From contig NZ_CP089985.1 in assembly GCF_021390155.1 (NCBI RefSeq), positions 3,669,001-3,733,000 on the forward strand: a stretch of DNA of 64,000 nucleotides, read 5' to 3'. Within the stretch, counting starts at the first letter, position 1, and every line of letters starts with the position of its first letter. Under the pieces are notes generated by a model. That model ran no database searches, was not told the origin of the DNA, and worked only from the letters and a program-made list of their open reading frames with translations. This document shows, piece after piece, positions 42,399 to 54,020 of the stretch. The position numbers were made by a program, and so were the translations under genes. This DNA is from Pseudomonas sp. HN11 (lineage in GTDB: Bacteria; Pseudomonadota; Gammaproteobacteria; Pseudomonadales; Pseudomonadaceae).

Positions 42399-43523
42399 AT
42401 GCGTGATCCAGCCCCTTCTGACATACAAAAGAAGCGCGTCATCGTCGGCATGTCCGGCGGCGTGGATTCTTCCGTTTCCGCCGTTCTGCTCATGGAGCAG
42501 GGTTATGAGGTGGAAGGCCTGTTCATGAAGAACTGGGAAGAAGACGATGGAACGGAATACTGCACCGCCATGGACGACCTGGCTGACGCCCAGGCCGTGT
42601 GCGACAAGATCGGTATCAAGCTGCACACCGCCAACTTCGCCGCCGAGTACTGGGACAACGTGTTCGAGCACTTCCTGGCCGAATACAAGGCAGGCCGCAC
42701 GCCGAACCCGGATATCCTGTGCAACCGCGAGATCAAGTTCAAGGCATTCCTCGACTACGCCATGATGCTCGGCGCCGACCTGATCGCCACTGGCCACTAT
42801 GTGCGCCGCCGCGATATCGATGGTCGCACCGAACTGCTCAAGGGCCTGGACCCGAACAAGGACCAGAGCTACTTCCTGCACGCCGTCGGCGGTGAACAGA
42901 TCGCCAAGACGTTGTTCCCGGTGGGCGAGCTGGAAAAACCCGAAGTGCGCAAGATCGCCGAGCAACACGGCCTGGCCACTGCCAAGAAGAAGGACTCCAC
43001 GGGAATCTGCTTTATCGGCGAGCGCCGATTCAGCGACTTCCTCAAGCAGTACCTACCGGCGCAACCGGGTGAAATCAAAACCACGGAAGGCGACGTCATT
43101 GGCCGCCACCATGGCCTGATGTACCACACCATCGGCCAGCGTCAGGGCCTGGGCATCGGCGGTTTGAAAGACGCTGGTGAAGAGCCGTGGTACGTGCTGA
43201 TCAAAGATCTTGAGAACAACGAGCTGATCGTCGGCCAGGGCAACGAGCACCCGCTGCTGTTCTCCGGCGCCCTGCTTGCCTCCGAGATCTATTGGGTCAA
43301 CCCGATCGACCTGAGCTCCCCGCGCCGCCTGACCGCCAAGGTGCGTTATCGCCAGAGCGACCAGCCCTGCACGCTGGAAAAAACCGCTACAGGCTATCGC
43401 GCCACGTTTGATGATCCGCAACGCGCGGTCACACCTGGCCAGTCCGTAGTGTTCTATGACGGCGAAATCTGCCTGGGCGGCGGCGTGATTGAAGTGGCAG
43501 AAGCCTGGAGCAAATCGGCATGA
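42399..43523 (+). CDS. mnmA: tRNA-specific 2-thiouridylase
   Basis: MnmA (374 residues) installs sulfur at C2 of uridine 34 in tRNA-Lys, -Glu and -Gln. The PP-loop [16 protein letters not shown] adenylates the base; Cys108 ([11 protein letters not shown]) and Cys204 ([10 protein letters not shown]) are the catalytic cysteines. Sulfur comes from TusE, encoded at 22082-22417. It overlaps hflD by 4 bp, as in E. coli. Confidence 0.97.
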   Translation: MRDPAPSDIQKKRVIVGMSGGVDSSVSAVLLMEQGYEVEGLFMKNWEEDDGTEYCTAMDDLADAQAVCDKIGIKLHTANFAAEYWDNVFEHFLAEYKAGRTPNPDILCNREIKFKAFLDYAMMLGADLIATGHYVRRRDIDGRTELLKGLDPNKDQSYFLHAVGGEQIAKTLFPVGELEKPEVRKIAEQHGLATAKKKDSTGICFIGERRFSDFLKQYLPAQPGEIKTTEGDVIGRHHGLMYHTIGQRQGLGIGGLKDAGEEPWYVLIKDLENNELIVGQGNEHPLLFSGALLASEIYWVNPIDLSSPRRLTAKVRYRQSDQPCTLEKTATGYRATFDDPQRAVTPGQSVVFYDGEICLGGGVIEVAEAWSKSA

Positions 43524-44143
43524 GCCCGACCCAGGAGCAATTGACGGCATTGGGCGGGGTTTTCCTCGCCGCCGTACTGGTGGACAAAATTGCCAAGACC
43601 GGCCAAGTCACTGAAGCGGGCCTGACCTGCATGCTCGGCAGCTTGTTGATCCGCGACCCCAAGGACACCCTGGAAGTCTACGGCGGCGATGATCTCGCCC
43701 TGCGCGAAGGCTATCGTGCCCTGATCGGTGCTCTGGAGCGTGATCCGAGCACTTTGCAGCGCGAGCCGTTGCGCTACGCCCTGTCGATGCTCGGCCTGGA
43801 GCGTCAACTGGCCAAGCGTGACGACATGCTCGAGGTCATCGGCAAGCGCCTGCCGCAGATCCAGTCCCAGGTGGAACACTTCGGTCCGGCCCACGAAAAC
43901 GTGATCGCGGCCTGTGGCGCGCTGTACCAGGACACCTTGAGCACCTTGCGCCAGCGCATCCAGGTGCACGGCGACATGCGCAACCTGCAACAACCGAACA
44001 ACGCCTCGAAAATCCGCGCCCTGCTGCTGGCCGGTATTCGTTCGGCGCGGTTGTGGCGTCAGTTGGGCGGTCATCGTTGGCAATTGGTGATCAGCCGCCG
44101 CAAATTGCTCAAAGAGCTTTACCCGTTGATGCGCAACGAATAA
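43520..44143 (+). CDS. hflD: High-frequency lysogenization protein HflD homologue
   Basis: A 207-residue peripheral membrane protein conserved between mnmA and purB. In E. coli HflD affects lambda lysogeny by binding CII; the normal cellular function is unknown. All-helical sequence, no signal peptide. The start overlaps mnmA (ATGA) and the gene ends before a strong terminator. Confidence 0.9.
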   Translation: MSPTQEQLTALGGVFLAAVLVDKIAKTGQVTEAGLTCMLGSLLIRDPKDTLEVYGGDDLALREGYRALIGALERDPSTLQREPLRYALSMLGLERQLAKRDDMLEVIGKRLPQIQSQVEHFGPAHENVIAACGALYQDTLSTLRQRIQVHGDMRNLQQPNNASKIRALLLAGIRSARLWRQLGGHRWQLVISRRKLLKELYPLMRNE

Positions 44144-44180
44144 GTCGCAGCAACCGCATTTTTTCGTGCGTTACGCGTAA

Positions 44181-45638
<1,458 letters not shown>

Positions 45639-45659
45639 TCGTCGCTCGACCCTTTGAGA

Positions 45660-45687
45660 CGCCCGGCCGCGCCGGGCGTTTTTATTT
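45660..45687 (+). terminator. Terminator of purB
   Basis: CGCCCGGC and GCCGGGCG form a GC-rich stem around CGC, followed by TTTTTATTT. Confidence 0.9.
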
Positions 45688-45722
45688 CAGTCTGAAAAAT
45701 GCTTTTTTTCAATAGGTTACAC

Positions 45723-46889
45723 ATGAATCCTGATATCCCTCTTCAACTTCTGGGCGGCATCACGGCACGGGAATTCCTGCGCGACTACTGGCAGAAAAAA
45801 CCGCTGCTGATCCGCCAGGCCATCCCTGACTTCGAAAGCCCGATCGACGCCGACGAACTGGCCGGCCTGGCCCTGGAAGAAGAAGTCGAATCGCGCCTGG
45901 TGATCGAACACGGCGAGCGTCCGTGGGAATTGCGTCGCGGCCCATTTGCTGAAGATGCATTCAGCACCCTGCCTGAGCGCGAGTGGACCCTGCTGGTGCA
46001 GGCCGTTGACCAGTTCGTACCGGAAGTGGCCGAGCTGCTGGAGCAGTTCCGCTTCCTACCAAGCTGGCGCATCGATGATGTGATGATCAGCTTTGCCGCA
46101 CCCGGCGGCAGCGTCGGTCCGCACTTCGACAACTACGACGTGTTCCTGCTGCAGGCCCAGGGCAAGCGCAACTGGAAGATCGGCCAGATGTGCAGCTCGG
46201 AAAGCCCATTGCTGCAGCACGCCGACCTGCGCATCCTGGCTGAATTCGAAGAAAGCGCCGAATGGGTCCTGGAACCAGGCGACATGCTCTACCTGCCGCC
46301 GCGCCTGGCGCATTTCGGCATTGCCGAAGATGACTGCATGACCTACTCCGTCGGCTTCCGCGCGCCAAGCGCCGCTGAAGTGCTGACCCACTTCACCGAC
46401 TTCCTCAGCCAGTACCTGACTGACGAAGAGCGCTACACCGACGCCGACGCCCAGCCGGTCAGCGACCCGCACCAAATCCAGGGCGACGCCCTCGATCGCC
46501 TCAAGAGCCTGCTGGCCGAGCACATGAGCGACGAGCGCATGCTGCTGACCTGGTTCGGTCAGTTCATGACCGAGCCACGCTACCCTGAATTGGTAGCCGG
46601 TGAAGAATTGGGGGAAGAAGATTTCGTCAACAGTCTGCAAGACGGCGCGATCCTGGTGCGTAACCCAAGCGCACGCCTGGCTTGGTCGGAAGTCGACGAC
46701 GATGTGCTGCTGTTCGCCAGCGGCCAGAGCCGTTACCTACCGGGCAAGTTGCGCGAATTGCTCAAGCTGATCTGCGCTGCCGACGCCCTGCACGCCGAAA
46801 ACCTCGGCCCGTGGCTGGCGGACGAAGACGGGCGTGACCTGCTGTGCGAACTGGTCAAGCAAGGAAGCCTGGGATTTGCCGATGAATAA
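45723..46889 (+). CDS. roxA: JmjC/cupin 2-oxoglutarate oxygenase, ribosomal L16 arginine hydroxylase-like
   Basis: A 388-residue Fe(II)/2-oxoglutarate oxygenase of the YcfD/RoxA group, which hydroxylates an arginine of ribosomal protein L16. The HxD iron motif is in SVGPHFDNYDVFLLQAQGKR and the distal His in YLPPRLAHFGIAEDD. A C-terminal winged-helix region follows from about residue 270. The ATG at 45723 starts the usual MNPDIPLQLLGG. It overlaps the GNAT gene by 8 bp. Confidence 0.92.
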   Translation: MNPDIPLQLLGGITAREFLRDYWQKKPLLIRQAIPDFESPIDADELAGLALEEEVESRLVIEHGERPWELRRGPFAEDAFSTLPEREWTLLVQAVDQFVPEVAELLEQFRFLPSWRIDDVMISFAAPGGSVGPHFDNYDVFLLQAQGKRNWKIGQMCSSESPLLQHADLRILAEFEESAEWVLEPGDMLYLPPRLAHFGIAEDDCMTYSVGFRAPSAAEVLTHFTDFLSQYLTDEERYTDADAQPVSDPHQIQGDALDRLKSLLAEHMSDERMLLTWFGQFMTEPRYPELVAGEELGEEDFVNSLQDGAILVRNPSARLAWSEVDDDVLLFASGQSRYLPGKLRELLKLICAADALHAENLGPWLADEDGRDLLCELVKQGSLGFADE

Positions 46890-47304
46890 GATTCACGTAA
46901 GTGTCGCGGACTGGCAAAAGGATATCGCCGATATTCGGCGCATTCGTGAAGCGGTGTTTATCGCTGAGCAATCGGTTCCACCGGAGCTGGAGTGGGACGC
47001 GGACGACGCCGGTGCCGTACATTTCCTCGCGTTCGAGGGCGACTTTCCGATCGGCACCGCGCGTCTGCTGCCCAGCGGCGAGATCGGGCGCGTGTCGGTG
47101 CTCAAGGACTGGCGCGGGCTGAAGGTCGGCGATAAGCTGATGGAAGCCGTTATCGGCGTGGCCGAGAAGCGCGGCCAGGCCAAACAGTTCCTGAGTGCAC
47201 AGGTGTATGCAGCGCCGTTCTATGAGCGGTTGGGCTTCAAGATCGTCAGTGACGAATTCCTCGAAGTCGGGATTCCGCACGTGGATATGGTGCGCGAGGG
47301 TTAA
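46882..47304 (+). CDS. GNAT family N-acetyltransferase
   Basis: A 140-residue GNAT protein. The acetyl-CoA loop region is GRVSVLKDWRGLKVGDKLME and the C-terminal YAAPFYERLGFKIVSDEFLE is typical of the ElaA-like subgroup. The acceptor is unknown. The ATG at 46882 (AAGGAA upstream) lies within the end of roxA, suggesting coupled expression; acetylation of a ribosomal or translation factor is only a guess. Confidence 0.88.
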   Translation: MNKIHVSVADWQKDIADIRRIREAVFIAEQSVPPELEWDADDAGAVHFLAFEGDFPIGTARLLPSGEIGRVSVLKDWRGLKVGDKLMEAVIGVAEKRGQAKQFLSAQVYAAPFYERLGFKIVSDEFLEVGIPHVDMVREG

Positions 47305-47327
47305 GCCTTCCATCTGCTGCAAACAAG

Positions 47328-47359
47328 CACCCTGCCATCTTCCGATGTCAGGGTGTTTT
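47328..47359 (+). terminator. Terminator after the GNAT gene
   Basis: CACCCTG (47328-47334) pairs with CAGGGTG (47349-47355) around an ATC/GAT inner stem, followed by four T. Confidence 0.85.
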
Positions 47360-47440
47360 GCCGTCCAGGATTCAATTTGCGACCTGCCAGGCCGACAAAC
47401 TGGCACTATCCAGCCTAAATGACTCGCAGAGATAACGGAA

Positions 47441-48178
47441 ATGTCCCTACGCACGCTGCTCACCGCCCTCCTCCTGACCGCCAGCGTTTCAGCCGCGGCC
47501 GACACCGAAGTCGTCAACCTGAGCAACCGCACCAGTGCCGACCTGCTGCCCGTGGCGCAGAACTTCATCGGCAAGGACGGCACTGTCAGTGCTTATGGCA
47601 ACCAGCTGATCGTAAACGCCGACCCCGCCAAGATCCAGGACCTGCGCGCCTTGCTGTCTCAGCTGGACATACCCGCCAAACGTCTGCTGATCACCGTCGA
47701 CACCAACGAAAACAACCAACAAAACAGCGGCGACAGCCAGACCCGCATCATCAGCTACGGCACCGCCAGCCGCGACGGCGGCATCCAGCAGATCCAGGCC
47801 AGCGAAGGTGTGCCCGCACTGATCCAGGTCGGCCAGAGCGTACCGCTGACCACCACCCAGCAAGACAGTTACGGCCGCCTGCAGAATCAGACCCAATACC
47901 GCAACGTCACCCAGGGTTTCTATGTAACTGCAAGCGTCACCGGCGAGACTGTGCACCTGGCGATCAGTACCAACCGTGACCGCATGAGCCAGGAACGTCC
48001 CGATGTAGTGAATGTGCAAAGTACCGACACAACCGTCAGCGGGCGACTGGGCGAGTGGATTCCCCTGGCCGGTATCAATCGCGAAACCCAGGCCGACAAA
48101 TCCTCTACAACCCGCAGCTACTCTACTCAGGGCCGCGATGACCTGACTTTGCGGGTTAAGGTCGATACCCTGAACTGA
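47441..48178 (+). CDS. Secretin-like periplasmic protein of unknown function
   Basis: A 245-residue exported protein: a signal peptide of about 20 residues (ending VSAAA) is followed by a segment like the N1 domains of secretins (ADLLPVAQNFIGKDGTVSAY through DLRALLSQLDIPAKRLLITV). The second half, rich in Gln, Ser and Thr, recalls the start of a secretin barrel (VGQSVPLTTTQQDSYGRLQN, VTQGFYVTASVTG), but it is far too short to form a complete outer-membrane gate. No pilus or secretion genes are nearby. It might be a truncated secretin-like scaffold or an unrelated fold with local similarity. Confidence 0.75.
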   Translation: MSLRTLLTALLLTASVSAAADTEVVNLSNRTSADLLPVAQNFIGKDGTVSAYGNQLIVNADPAKIQDLRALLSQLDIPAKRLLITVDTNENNQQNSGDSQTRIISYGTASRDGGIQQIQASEGVPALIQVGQSVPLTTTQQDSYGRLQNQTQYRNVTQGFYVTASVTGETVHLAISTNRDRMSQERPDVVNVQSTDTTVSGRLGEWIPLAGINRETQADKSSTTRSYSTQGRDDLTLRVKVDTLN

Positions 48179-48219
48179 AGCACCAAAAACTGACTGATGA
48201 GTCGTATCAGACTAAAGAT

Positions 48220-48243
48220 GTAGTGCTTTAAAAAAAGCACTAC
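48220..48243. other. Perfect hairpin after the secretin-like gene
   Basis: GTAGTGCTTT (48220-48229) and AAAGCACTAC (48234-48243) form a 10-bp stem with an AAAA loop, 42 bp after the stop codon. No U-tract follows on the plus strand, so termination is not assured. Confidence 0.6.
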
Positions 48244-48289
48244 AAAACATTTGACGATCTAAAAAAGCATGGGCATGATGGCCTCGCTC

Positions 48290-48640
48290 CCGCTAATCAG
48301 GGGCCCTGGCAAGGGCCTTCGGATCGCCGCTCCAAGCTACCCACCCGAGCCGATTCGTGTCTGTACCGCCCACAAGGCGTGTTTGACGAGGTTGCGACTG
48401 GAACGAAGTTGTCCCGAGGGACGGAAGCTAACCAGGTAACCCGGCTACACGCTGTTGAACACCCAAGGGCCCACGACGCCCTCAGACTGTTCGCGGCCTG
48501 CCTTTACCTACCGCCCCTCTCGCCAATCATTCATCCCGTCGCATTCCCCGCCAGACCCGACATGACCGCCTACGCTTCTGGTCAGCGAGCAGCCCTGCCC
48601 ACGCATTTGAATGCAGGGCTGGCAAATGGATTTTTCCACC
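48290..48640 (+). ncRNA. Gene-free, hairpin-rich region before aceA (candidate sRNA or leader)
   Basis: The 490-bp gap 48179-48668 has no credible reading frame but several stable hairpins: GGCCCT/AGGGCC (48302-48317, 4-nt loop), GTCC-CGAG-GGAC (48411-48422) and AGCCCTGC/GCAGGGCT (48591-48598 with 48613-48620), the last 48 bp before the aceA ATG. Structure density suggests either a small RNA with its own terminator or a long regulatory leader. aceA itself has a GAGG site near 48656. Confidence 0.35.
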
Positions 48641-48668
48641 ACAAGAAGACGCGACGAGGTTTACTCCC

Positions 48669-49994
48669 ATGGCACTGACACGCGAACAGCAAATTGCAGC
48701 CCTCGAGAAAGACTGGGCTGAAAACCCACGCTGGAAAGGCGTGACCCGCGCTTATTCCGCTGCTGACGTCGTCCGCCTGCGTGGCTCGGTTCAGCCTGAG
48801 CACACCTTTGCAAAACTCGGCGCCGAGAAGCTGTGGAACCTGGTGACCCAAGGTGCCAAGCCTTCTTTCCGCCCCGACAAAGATTTCGTCAACTGCATGG
48901 GCGCCCTCACTGGCGGCCAGGCAGTCCAGCAGGTGAAAGCCGGTATCCAGGCGATCTACCTGTCCGGCTGGCAAGTGGCGGCGGACAACAACTCCGCTGA
49001 ATCCATGTACCCCGACCAATCGCTGTACCCGGTGGATTCGGTTCCAACCGTGGTCAAGCGCATCAACAACTCGTTCCGCCGTGCCGACCAGATCCAGTGG
49101 AAAGCTGGTAAAGGCCCGGGCGATGAAGGCTACATCGACTACTTCGCGCCAATCGTGGCTGACGCCGAAGCCGGTTTCGGCGGCGTCCTGAACGCCTACG
49201 AGCTGATGAAGAGCATGATCGAAGCTGGCGCCGCCGGCGTGCACTTCGAAGATCAGCTGGCTTCGGTGAAAAAATGTGGCCATATGGGCGGCAAGGTATT
49301 GGTTCCTACCCAGGAAGCCGTACAGAAGCTTACCGCTGCCCGCCTGGCCGCCGACGTCGCCGGCACACCCACCATCATTCTGGCCCGTACCGACGCCAAC
49401 GCCGCTGACCTGCTGACCTCGGACTGCGACCCATACGACCAGCCATTTGTGACCGGCGAGCGCACCCAGGAAGGCTTCTATAAAGTACGCGCCGGCCTCG
49501 ACCAGGCCATCGCTCGCGGCTTGGCCTACGCACCGTATGCCGACCTGATCTGGTGCGAAACCGCCAAGCCGGACCTGGACGAAGCCCGTCGTTTCGCCGA
49601 AGCGATCAAGAAGGAATACCCGGACCAGCTGCTGTCCTACAATTGCTCGCCGTCCTTCAACTGGAAGAAGAACCTGGACGACGCAACCATCGCCAAGTTC
49701 CAGCGCGAGCTGTCCGCCATGGGCTACAAGCACCAGTTCATCACCCTGGCCGGCATTCACAACATGTGGCACAGCATGTTCAACCTGGCGCACGACTACG
49801 CCCGCAACGACATGACTGCCTACGTGAAACTGCAAGAGCAGGAGTTCGCTGACGCCGCCAAGGGTTACACCTTCGTGGCGCACCAGCAGGAAGTGGGCAC
49901 CGGCTACTTCGACGACATGACCACCGTGATCCAGGGCGGCACCTCGTCCGTGACCGCGCTGACCGGTTCGACCGAAGAAGAGCAGTTCCACTAA
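48669..49994 (+). CDS. aceA: Isocitrate lyase
   Basis: AceA (441 residues) splits isocitrate to succinate and glyoxylate, the first step of the glyoxylate shunt. The catalytic [11 protein letters not shown] motif has Cys203, and [20 protein letters not shown] and [14 protein letters not shown] are typical. This is the shorter isoform. It competes for isocitrate with the two dehydrogenases encoded at 37696-41671. Malate synthase is not in the window. Confidence 0.97.
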   Translation: MALTREQQIAALEKDWAENPRWKGVTRAYSAADVVRLRGSVQPEHTFAKLGAEKLWNLVTQGAKPSFRPDKDFVNCMGALTGGQAVQQVKAGIQAIYLSGWQVAADNNSAESMYPDQSLYPVDSVPTVVKRINNSFRRADQIQWKAGKGPGDEGYIDYFAPIVADAEAGFGGVLNAYELMKSMIEAGAAGVHFEDQLASVKKCGHMGGKVLVPTQEAVQKLTAARLAADVAGTPTIILARTDANAADLLTSDCDPYDQPFVTGERTQEGFYKVRAGLDQAIARGLAYAPYADLIWCETAKPDLDEARRFAEAIKKEYPDQLLSYNCSPSFNWKKNLDDATIAKFQRELSAMGYKHQFITLAGIHNMWHSMFNLAHDYARNDMTAYVKLQEQEFADAAKGYTFVAHQQEVGTGYFDDMTTVIQGGTSSVTALTGSTEEEQFH

Positions 49995-50061
49995 GTAGCA
50001 TCGAGTACACGGCCACTGCGGCCCCAAGGAAGACCTAACCGCAGTGCCGCACAGCAATCAC

Positions 50062-50088
50062 GCCCCGACTGGTTCGGGGCATTTTTTT
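50062..50088 (+). terminator. Terminator of aceA
   Basis: GCCCCGA and TCGGGGC flank a CTGGT loop, followed by seven T. Confidence 0.92.
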
Positions 50089-50135
50089 GCTCGGATGGAA
50101 ATTTGATCGGCACAACGCTCCCGCAGGAGTAATGC

Positions 50136-50312
50136 GTGCAGCTTGAAGATTTTGCGCAAAACGTTGATCCAGAGCGCTATTCGCCTGATTCAAATCGGTT
50201 AAAAGATCTGTTCCAGCAACTAGCGGTAATCAAGGCAAGTAACGGCAACTTCCCGCGCCACACGAGAACCATTCGCTTAAACCTCGCACAAACAATATTC
50301 ATTATCATTTAG
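50136..50312 (+). CDS. Possible small protein, 58 residues
   Basis: A GTG-started frame with AGGAG six bases upstream encodes 58 residues beginning MQLEDFAQNVDPERYSPDSN and ending in the hydrophobic AQTIFIII. I do not recognise it. Base composition is lower in GC than the neighbouring genes. It lies between the aceA terminator and nuoA. It could be a small gene, a fragment of a decayed one, or chance; the good ribosome site is the only positive sign. Confidence 0.25.
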   Translation: MQLEDFAQNVDPERYSPDSNRLKDLFQQLAVIKASNGNFPRHTRTIRLNLAQTIFIII

Positions 50313-50564
50313 CCGACAAAAACTTCGTTACCGGTCAAACAAAACACATTTGATTAAATGCCCGCTAATGCCCGTCACACAAGGGCTACAGCCCCACGAA
50401 GGTGCACTATGTCCTTATTCCATCGAATAATTTCGCCCTGGGAATTTTACTTGCCCGGTGTTTAGCCATAAAATCACCGCGATTGATTGCAGTGCGACAT
50501 ATCGTCACTGCATCGTTACTTTTTCGAGCTCAGAGACTTTTGCTCTCTGTTAAGGATTTCCAGC
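50313..50564 (+). promoter_or_regulatory. Upstream region of the nuo operon
   Basis: 252 bp of lower-GC sequence before nuoA, presumably with the operon promoter. I find no clear -35/-10 pair, and no convincing ANR, Vfr or sigma-54 site. Confidence 0.4.
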
Positions 50565-50978
50565 ATGACCGAAGCGACAGGACTCATGGCCCACAACTGG
50601 GGCTTTGCCATTTTCCTTCTCGGTGTAGTCGGCCTTTGCGCCTTCATGCTTGGTGTCTCCAGCCTCCTCGGGTCAAAAGCCTGGGGCCGCAGCAAAAATG
50701 AACCGTTCGAGTCCGGCATGCTGCCTACAGGTGGCGCCCGCTTGCGGCTCTCAGCCAAATTCTATCTGGTCGCGATGCTGTTCGTGATCTTCGATATCGA
50801 AGCCCTTTTTCTCTTTGCCTGGTCTGTGTCCGTCCGCGAAAGCGGCTGGACCGGATTCGTCGAAGCCCTCGTTTTCATAGCAATTCTGTTGGCAGGTCTT
50901 GTCTACCTATTCCGAGTAGGCGCCCTTGACTGGGCTCCGGAAGCTCGTCGTAAGCGGCAAGCGAAGCTGAAACAATGA
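50565..50978 (+). CDS. nuoA: NADH-quinone oxidoreductase subunit A
   Basis: NuoA (137 residues) is a three-helix membrane subunit of complex I at the junction of the arms. [20 protein letters not shown] and [20 protein letters not shown] are invariant regions. The ATG at 50565 follows TAAGGA. First gene of the operon. Confidence 0.96.
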   Translation: MTEATGLMAHNWGFAIFLLGVVGLCAFMLGVSSLLGSKAWGRSKNEPFESGMLPTGGARLRLSAKFYLVAMLFVIFDIEALFLFAWSVSVRESGWTGFVEALVFIAILLAGLVYLFRVGALDWAPEARRKRQAKLKQ

Positions 50979-50988
50979 GGCTTTGGCG

Positions 50989-51663
50989 ATGCAATACAAT
51001 CTCACCAGGATCGACCCGGATGCTCCTAACGAGCAGTACCCCATCGGCGAACGGGAAACCGTTTCCGACCCGTTAGAAGACCAAGTCCACAAAAACATCT
51101 ACATGGGCAAGCTCGAAGACGTGCTGAGTGGCGCGGTCAACTGGGGACGTAAGAACTCCCTGTGGCCGTACAACTTCGGTCTTTCGTGCTGCTACGTGGA
51201 AATGACCACCGCCTTCACGGCGCCCCACGACATCGCGCGCTTTGGCGCCGAAGTTATCCGGGCATCGCCGCGCCAGGCGGATTTCATGGTTATCGCCGGA
51301 ACCTGCTTTATCAAGATGGCGCCGATCATTCAGCGTCTCTACGAGCAAATGCTCGAGCCAAAGTGGGTTATCTCCATGGGTTCGTGCGCCAACTCCGGTG
51401 GCATGTACGACATCTACTCCGTCGTTCAAGGGGTGGACAAGTTCCTGCCCGTGGACGTCTACGTGCCTGGCTGCCCGCCCCGCCCTGAAGCATTCCTGCA
51501 AGGCTTGATGCTGTTGCAGGAATCGATTGGCAAGGAGCGTCGCCCGCTTTCCTGGGTCGTCGGCGATCAAGGCGTGTACCGCGCCGAGATGCCTTCGCAA
51601 AAGGAAGAGCGTCGCGAACAGCGAATCGCAGTCACCAATCTGCGCAGCCCCGACGAAGTCTGA
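50989..51663 (+). CDS. nuoB: NADH-quinone oxidoreductase subunit B
   Basis: NuoB (224 residues) holds the N2 [4Fe-4S] cluster that passes electrons to quinone. The ligands Cys67, Cys68 ([10 protein letters not shown]), Cys133 (MGSCANSGG) and Cys162 ([11 protein letters not shown]) are present. The ATG at 50989 has GAGG eight bases upstream. Confidence 0.97.
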   Translation: MQYNLTRIDPDAPNEQYPIGERETVSDPLEDQVHKNIYMGKLEDVLSGAVNWGRKNSLWPYNFGLSCCYVEMTTAFTAPHDIARFGAEVIRASPRQADFMVIAGTCFIKMAPIIQRLYEQMLEPKWVISMGSCANSGGMYDIYSVVQGVDKFLPVDVYVPGCPPRPEAFLQGLMLLQESIGKERRPLSWVVGDQGVYRAEMPSQKEERREQRIAVTNLRSPDEV

Positions 51664-51735
51664 TCCAGCACCGCTTCTTTTATAGAACGAAAACCTGGCT
51701 TCATTCTTTACGTTGACCGAAAGCGATAAAAAAAC

Positions 51736-53520
51736 ATGACTACAGGCAGTGCTCGACGCATCCCGCCTTATAAGGCAGACGACCAGGATGTGGTCGTCGA
51801 ACTCAATAACCGTTTTGGCCCTGACGCCTTCACCGCCCAGGCCACACGTACCGGTATGCCGGTGCTGTGGGTGGCGCGTGCCAAGCTTGTCGAAGTCCTG
51901 ACCTTCCTGCGCAACCTGCCCAAGCCGTACGTCATGCTCTATGACCTGCATGGCGTGGACGAGCGTCTGCGCACCAAGCGCCAGGGCTTGCCGAGCGGCG
52001 CCGATTTCACCGTGTTCTACCACCTGCTGTCGATCGAACGTAACAGCGACGTGATGATCAAGGTCGCCCTGTCCGAGAGCGACCTGAGCGTACCGACCGT
52101 GACCGGTATCTGGCCGAACGCCAGCTGGTATGAACGCGAAGTCTGGGACATGTTCGGGATCGACTTCCCGGGCCACCCGCACCTGACGCGCATCATGATG
52201 CCGCCGACCTGGGAAGGTCATCCGCTGCGCAAGGACTTCCCTGCCCGCGCCACCGAATTCGATCCGTTCAGCCTCAACCTCGCCAAGCAACAGCTTGAAG
52301 AAGAGGCTGCACGCTTCCGTCCGGAAGACTGGGGCATGAAGCGCTCCGGCACCAACGAGGACTACATGTTCCTCAACCTGGGCCCGAACCACCCTTCGGC
52401 CCACGGTGCTTTCCGTATCATCCTGCAATTGGACGGCGAAGAAATCGTCGACTGCGTGCCGGACATCGGCTACCACCACCGTGGTGCCGAGAAGATGGCC
52501 GAGCGTCAGTCGTGGCACAGCTTCATCCCGTACACCGACCGTATCGACTACCTCGGCGGCGTGATGAACAACCTGCCGTACGTGCTCTCGGTCGAGAAGC
52601 TGGCTGGCATCAAGGTGCCGGACCGCGTCGACACCATCCGCATCATGATGGCCGAGTTCTTCCGGATCACCAGCCACCTGCTGTTCCTGGGTACCTATAT
52701 CCAGGACGTCGGCGCCATGACCCCGGTGTTCTTCACCTTCACCGACCGTCAGCGCGCCTACAAGGTCATCGAAGCCATCACCGGTTTCCGCCTGCACCCG
52801 GCCTGGTACCGCATCGGCGGCGTGGCCCACGACCTGCCCAATGGTTGGGAGCGACTGGTCAAGGAGTTCATCGACTGGATGCCCAAGCGCCTGGACGAGT
52901 ACCAAAAGGCTGCGCTGGACAACAGCATCCTCAAGGGCCGTACCATCGGCGTCGCCCAGTACAACACCAAAGAGGCCCTGGAATGGGGCGTCACCGGTGC
53001 TGGCCTGCGGTCCACCGGTTGCGACTTCGACCTGCGTAAAGCGCGTCCGTACTCGGGCTACGAAAACTTCGAATTCGAAGTCCCGCTGGCGGCCAATGGC
53101 GATGCCTACGACCGTTGCATCGTGCGCGTCGAAGAAATGCGCCAGAGCCTGAAGATCATCGAGCAGTGCATGCGCAACATGCCGGCAGGCCCGTACAAGG
53201 CGGATCACCCGCTGACCACGCCGCCGCCCAAAGAGCGCACGCTGCAGCACATCGAAACCCTGATCACGCACTTCCTGCAGGTTTCGTGGGGCCCGGTCAT
53301 GCCGGCCAACGAGTCCTTCCAGATGATTGAAGCGACCAAGGGTATCAACAGTTATTACCTGACGAGCGATGGCGGCACCATGAGCTACCGTACCCGGATT
53401 CGTACCCCAAGCTTTGCCCACTTGCAGCAGATCCCTTCGGTGATCAAAGGCGAGATGGTCGCGGACTTGATTGCGTACCTGGGTAGTATCGATTTCGTTA
53501 TGGCCGACGTGGACCGCTAA
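51736..53520 (+). CDS. nuoC: NADH-quinone oxidoreductase subunit C/D (fused)
   Basis: A 594-residue fusion of NuoC (about 1-190, ending near [20 protein letters not shown] and its tail) and NuoD (about 205-594, [39 protein letters not shown]). The D part forms the quinone-binding pocket with NuoB. The fusion is normal for enterobacteria and pseudomonads. Confidence 0.97.
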   Translation: MTTGSARRIPPYKADDQDVVVELNNRFGPDAFTAQATRTGMPVLWVARAKLVEVLTFLRNLPKPYVMLYDLHGVDERLRTKRQGLPSGADFTVFYHLLSIERNSDVMIKVALSESDLSVPTVTGIWPNASWYEREVWDMFGIDFPGHPHLTRIMMPPTWEGHPLRKDFPARATEFDPFSLNLAKQQLEEEAARFRPEDWGMKRSGTNEDYMFLNLGPNHPSAHGAFRIILQLDGEEIVDCVPDIGYHHRGAEKMAERQSWHSFIPYTDRIDYLGGVMNNLPYVLSVEKLAGIKVPDRVDTIRIMMAEFFRITSHLLFLGTYIQDVGAMTPVFFTFTDRQRAYKVIEAITGFRLHPAWYRIGGVAHDLPNGWERLVKEFIDWMPKRLDEYQKAALDNSILKGRTIGVAQYNTKEALEWGVTGAGLRSTGCDFDLRKARPYSGYENFEFEVPLAANGDAYDRCIVRVEEMRQSLKIIEQCMRNMPAGPYKADHPLTTPPPKERTLQHIETLITHFLQVSWGPVMPANESFQMIEATKGINSYYLTSDGGTMSYRTRIRTPSFAHLQQIPSVIKGEMVADLIAYLGSIDFVMADVDR

Positions 53521-53522
53521 GC

Positions 53523-54020
53523 ATGAACAGCACGCTTATCCAGACAGACCGTTTCACCTTGAGTGAAACCGAGCGCTCGGCCATCGAGCACGAGCTGCAT
53601 CACTACGAAGACCCACGCGCGGCGTCGATCGAAGCCTTGAAGATCGTCCAGAAGGAACGTGGCTGGGTGCCGGATGGCGCCCTCTACGCCATCGGCGAGA
53701 TCCTCGGTATCCCCGCCAGCGACGTTGAAGGCGTGGCCACGTTCTACAGCCAGATCTTCCGTCAGCCGGTGGGCCGCCACATCATTCGCGTGTGCGACAG
53801 CATGGTCTGCTACATCGGTGGTCACGAATCGGTGGTCAGTGAAATCCAGGACAAGCTGGGCATCGGCCTCGGCCAGACTACCCCGGACGGCCGCTTCACG
53901 CTGCTGCCGGTGTGCTGCCTGGGCAACTGCGACAAGGCGCCGGCGTTGATGATCGACGACGACACATTCGGTGACGTGCAGCCTGCTGGCGTGACCCAAT
54001 TGCTCGAGGGCTACCCATGA
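53523..54020 (+). CDS. nuoE: NADH-quinone oxidoreductase subunit E
   Basis: NuoE (165 residues) carries the N1a [2Fe-2S] cluster in the NADH-oxidising module, bound by Cys91, Cys96, Cys132 and Cys136 ([23 protein letters not shown]). It starts 2 bp after nuoCD and overlaps nuoF by 4 bp. Confidence 0.96.
   Translation: MNSTLIQTDRFTLSETERSAIEHELHHYEDPRAASIEALKIVQKERGWVPDGALYAIGEILGIPASDVEGVATFYSQIFRQPVGRHIIRVCDSMVCYIGGHESVVSEIQDKLGIGLGQTTPDGRFTLLPVCCLGNCDKAPALMIDDDTFGDVQPAGVTQLLEGYP

Noticed and set aside
50487..50522. Possible Vfr/CRP site (TGCGA...TCAC) upstream of nuoA
   Set aside because: Half-sites are separated by seven instead of six bases and one is imperfect.
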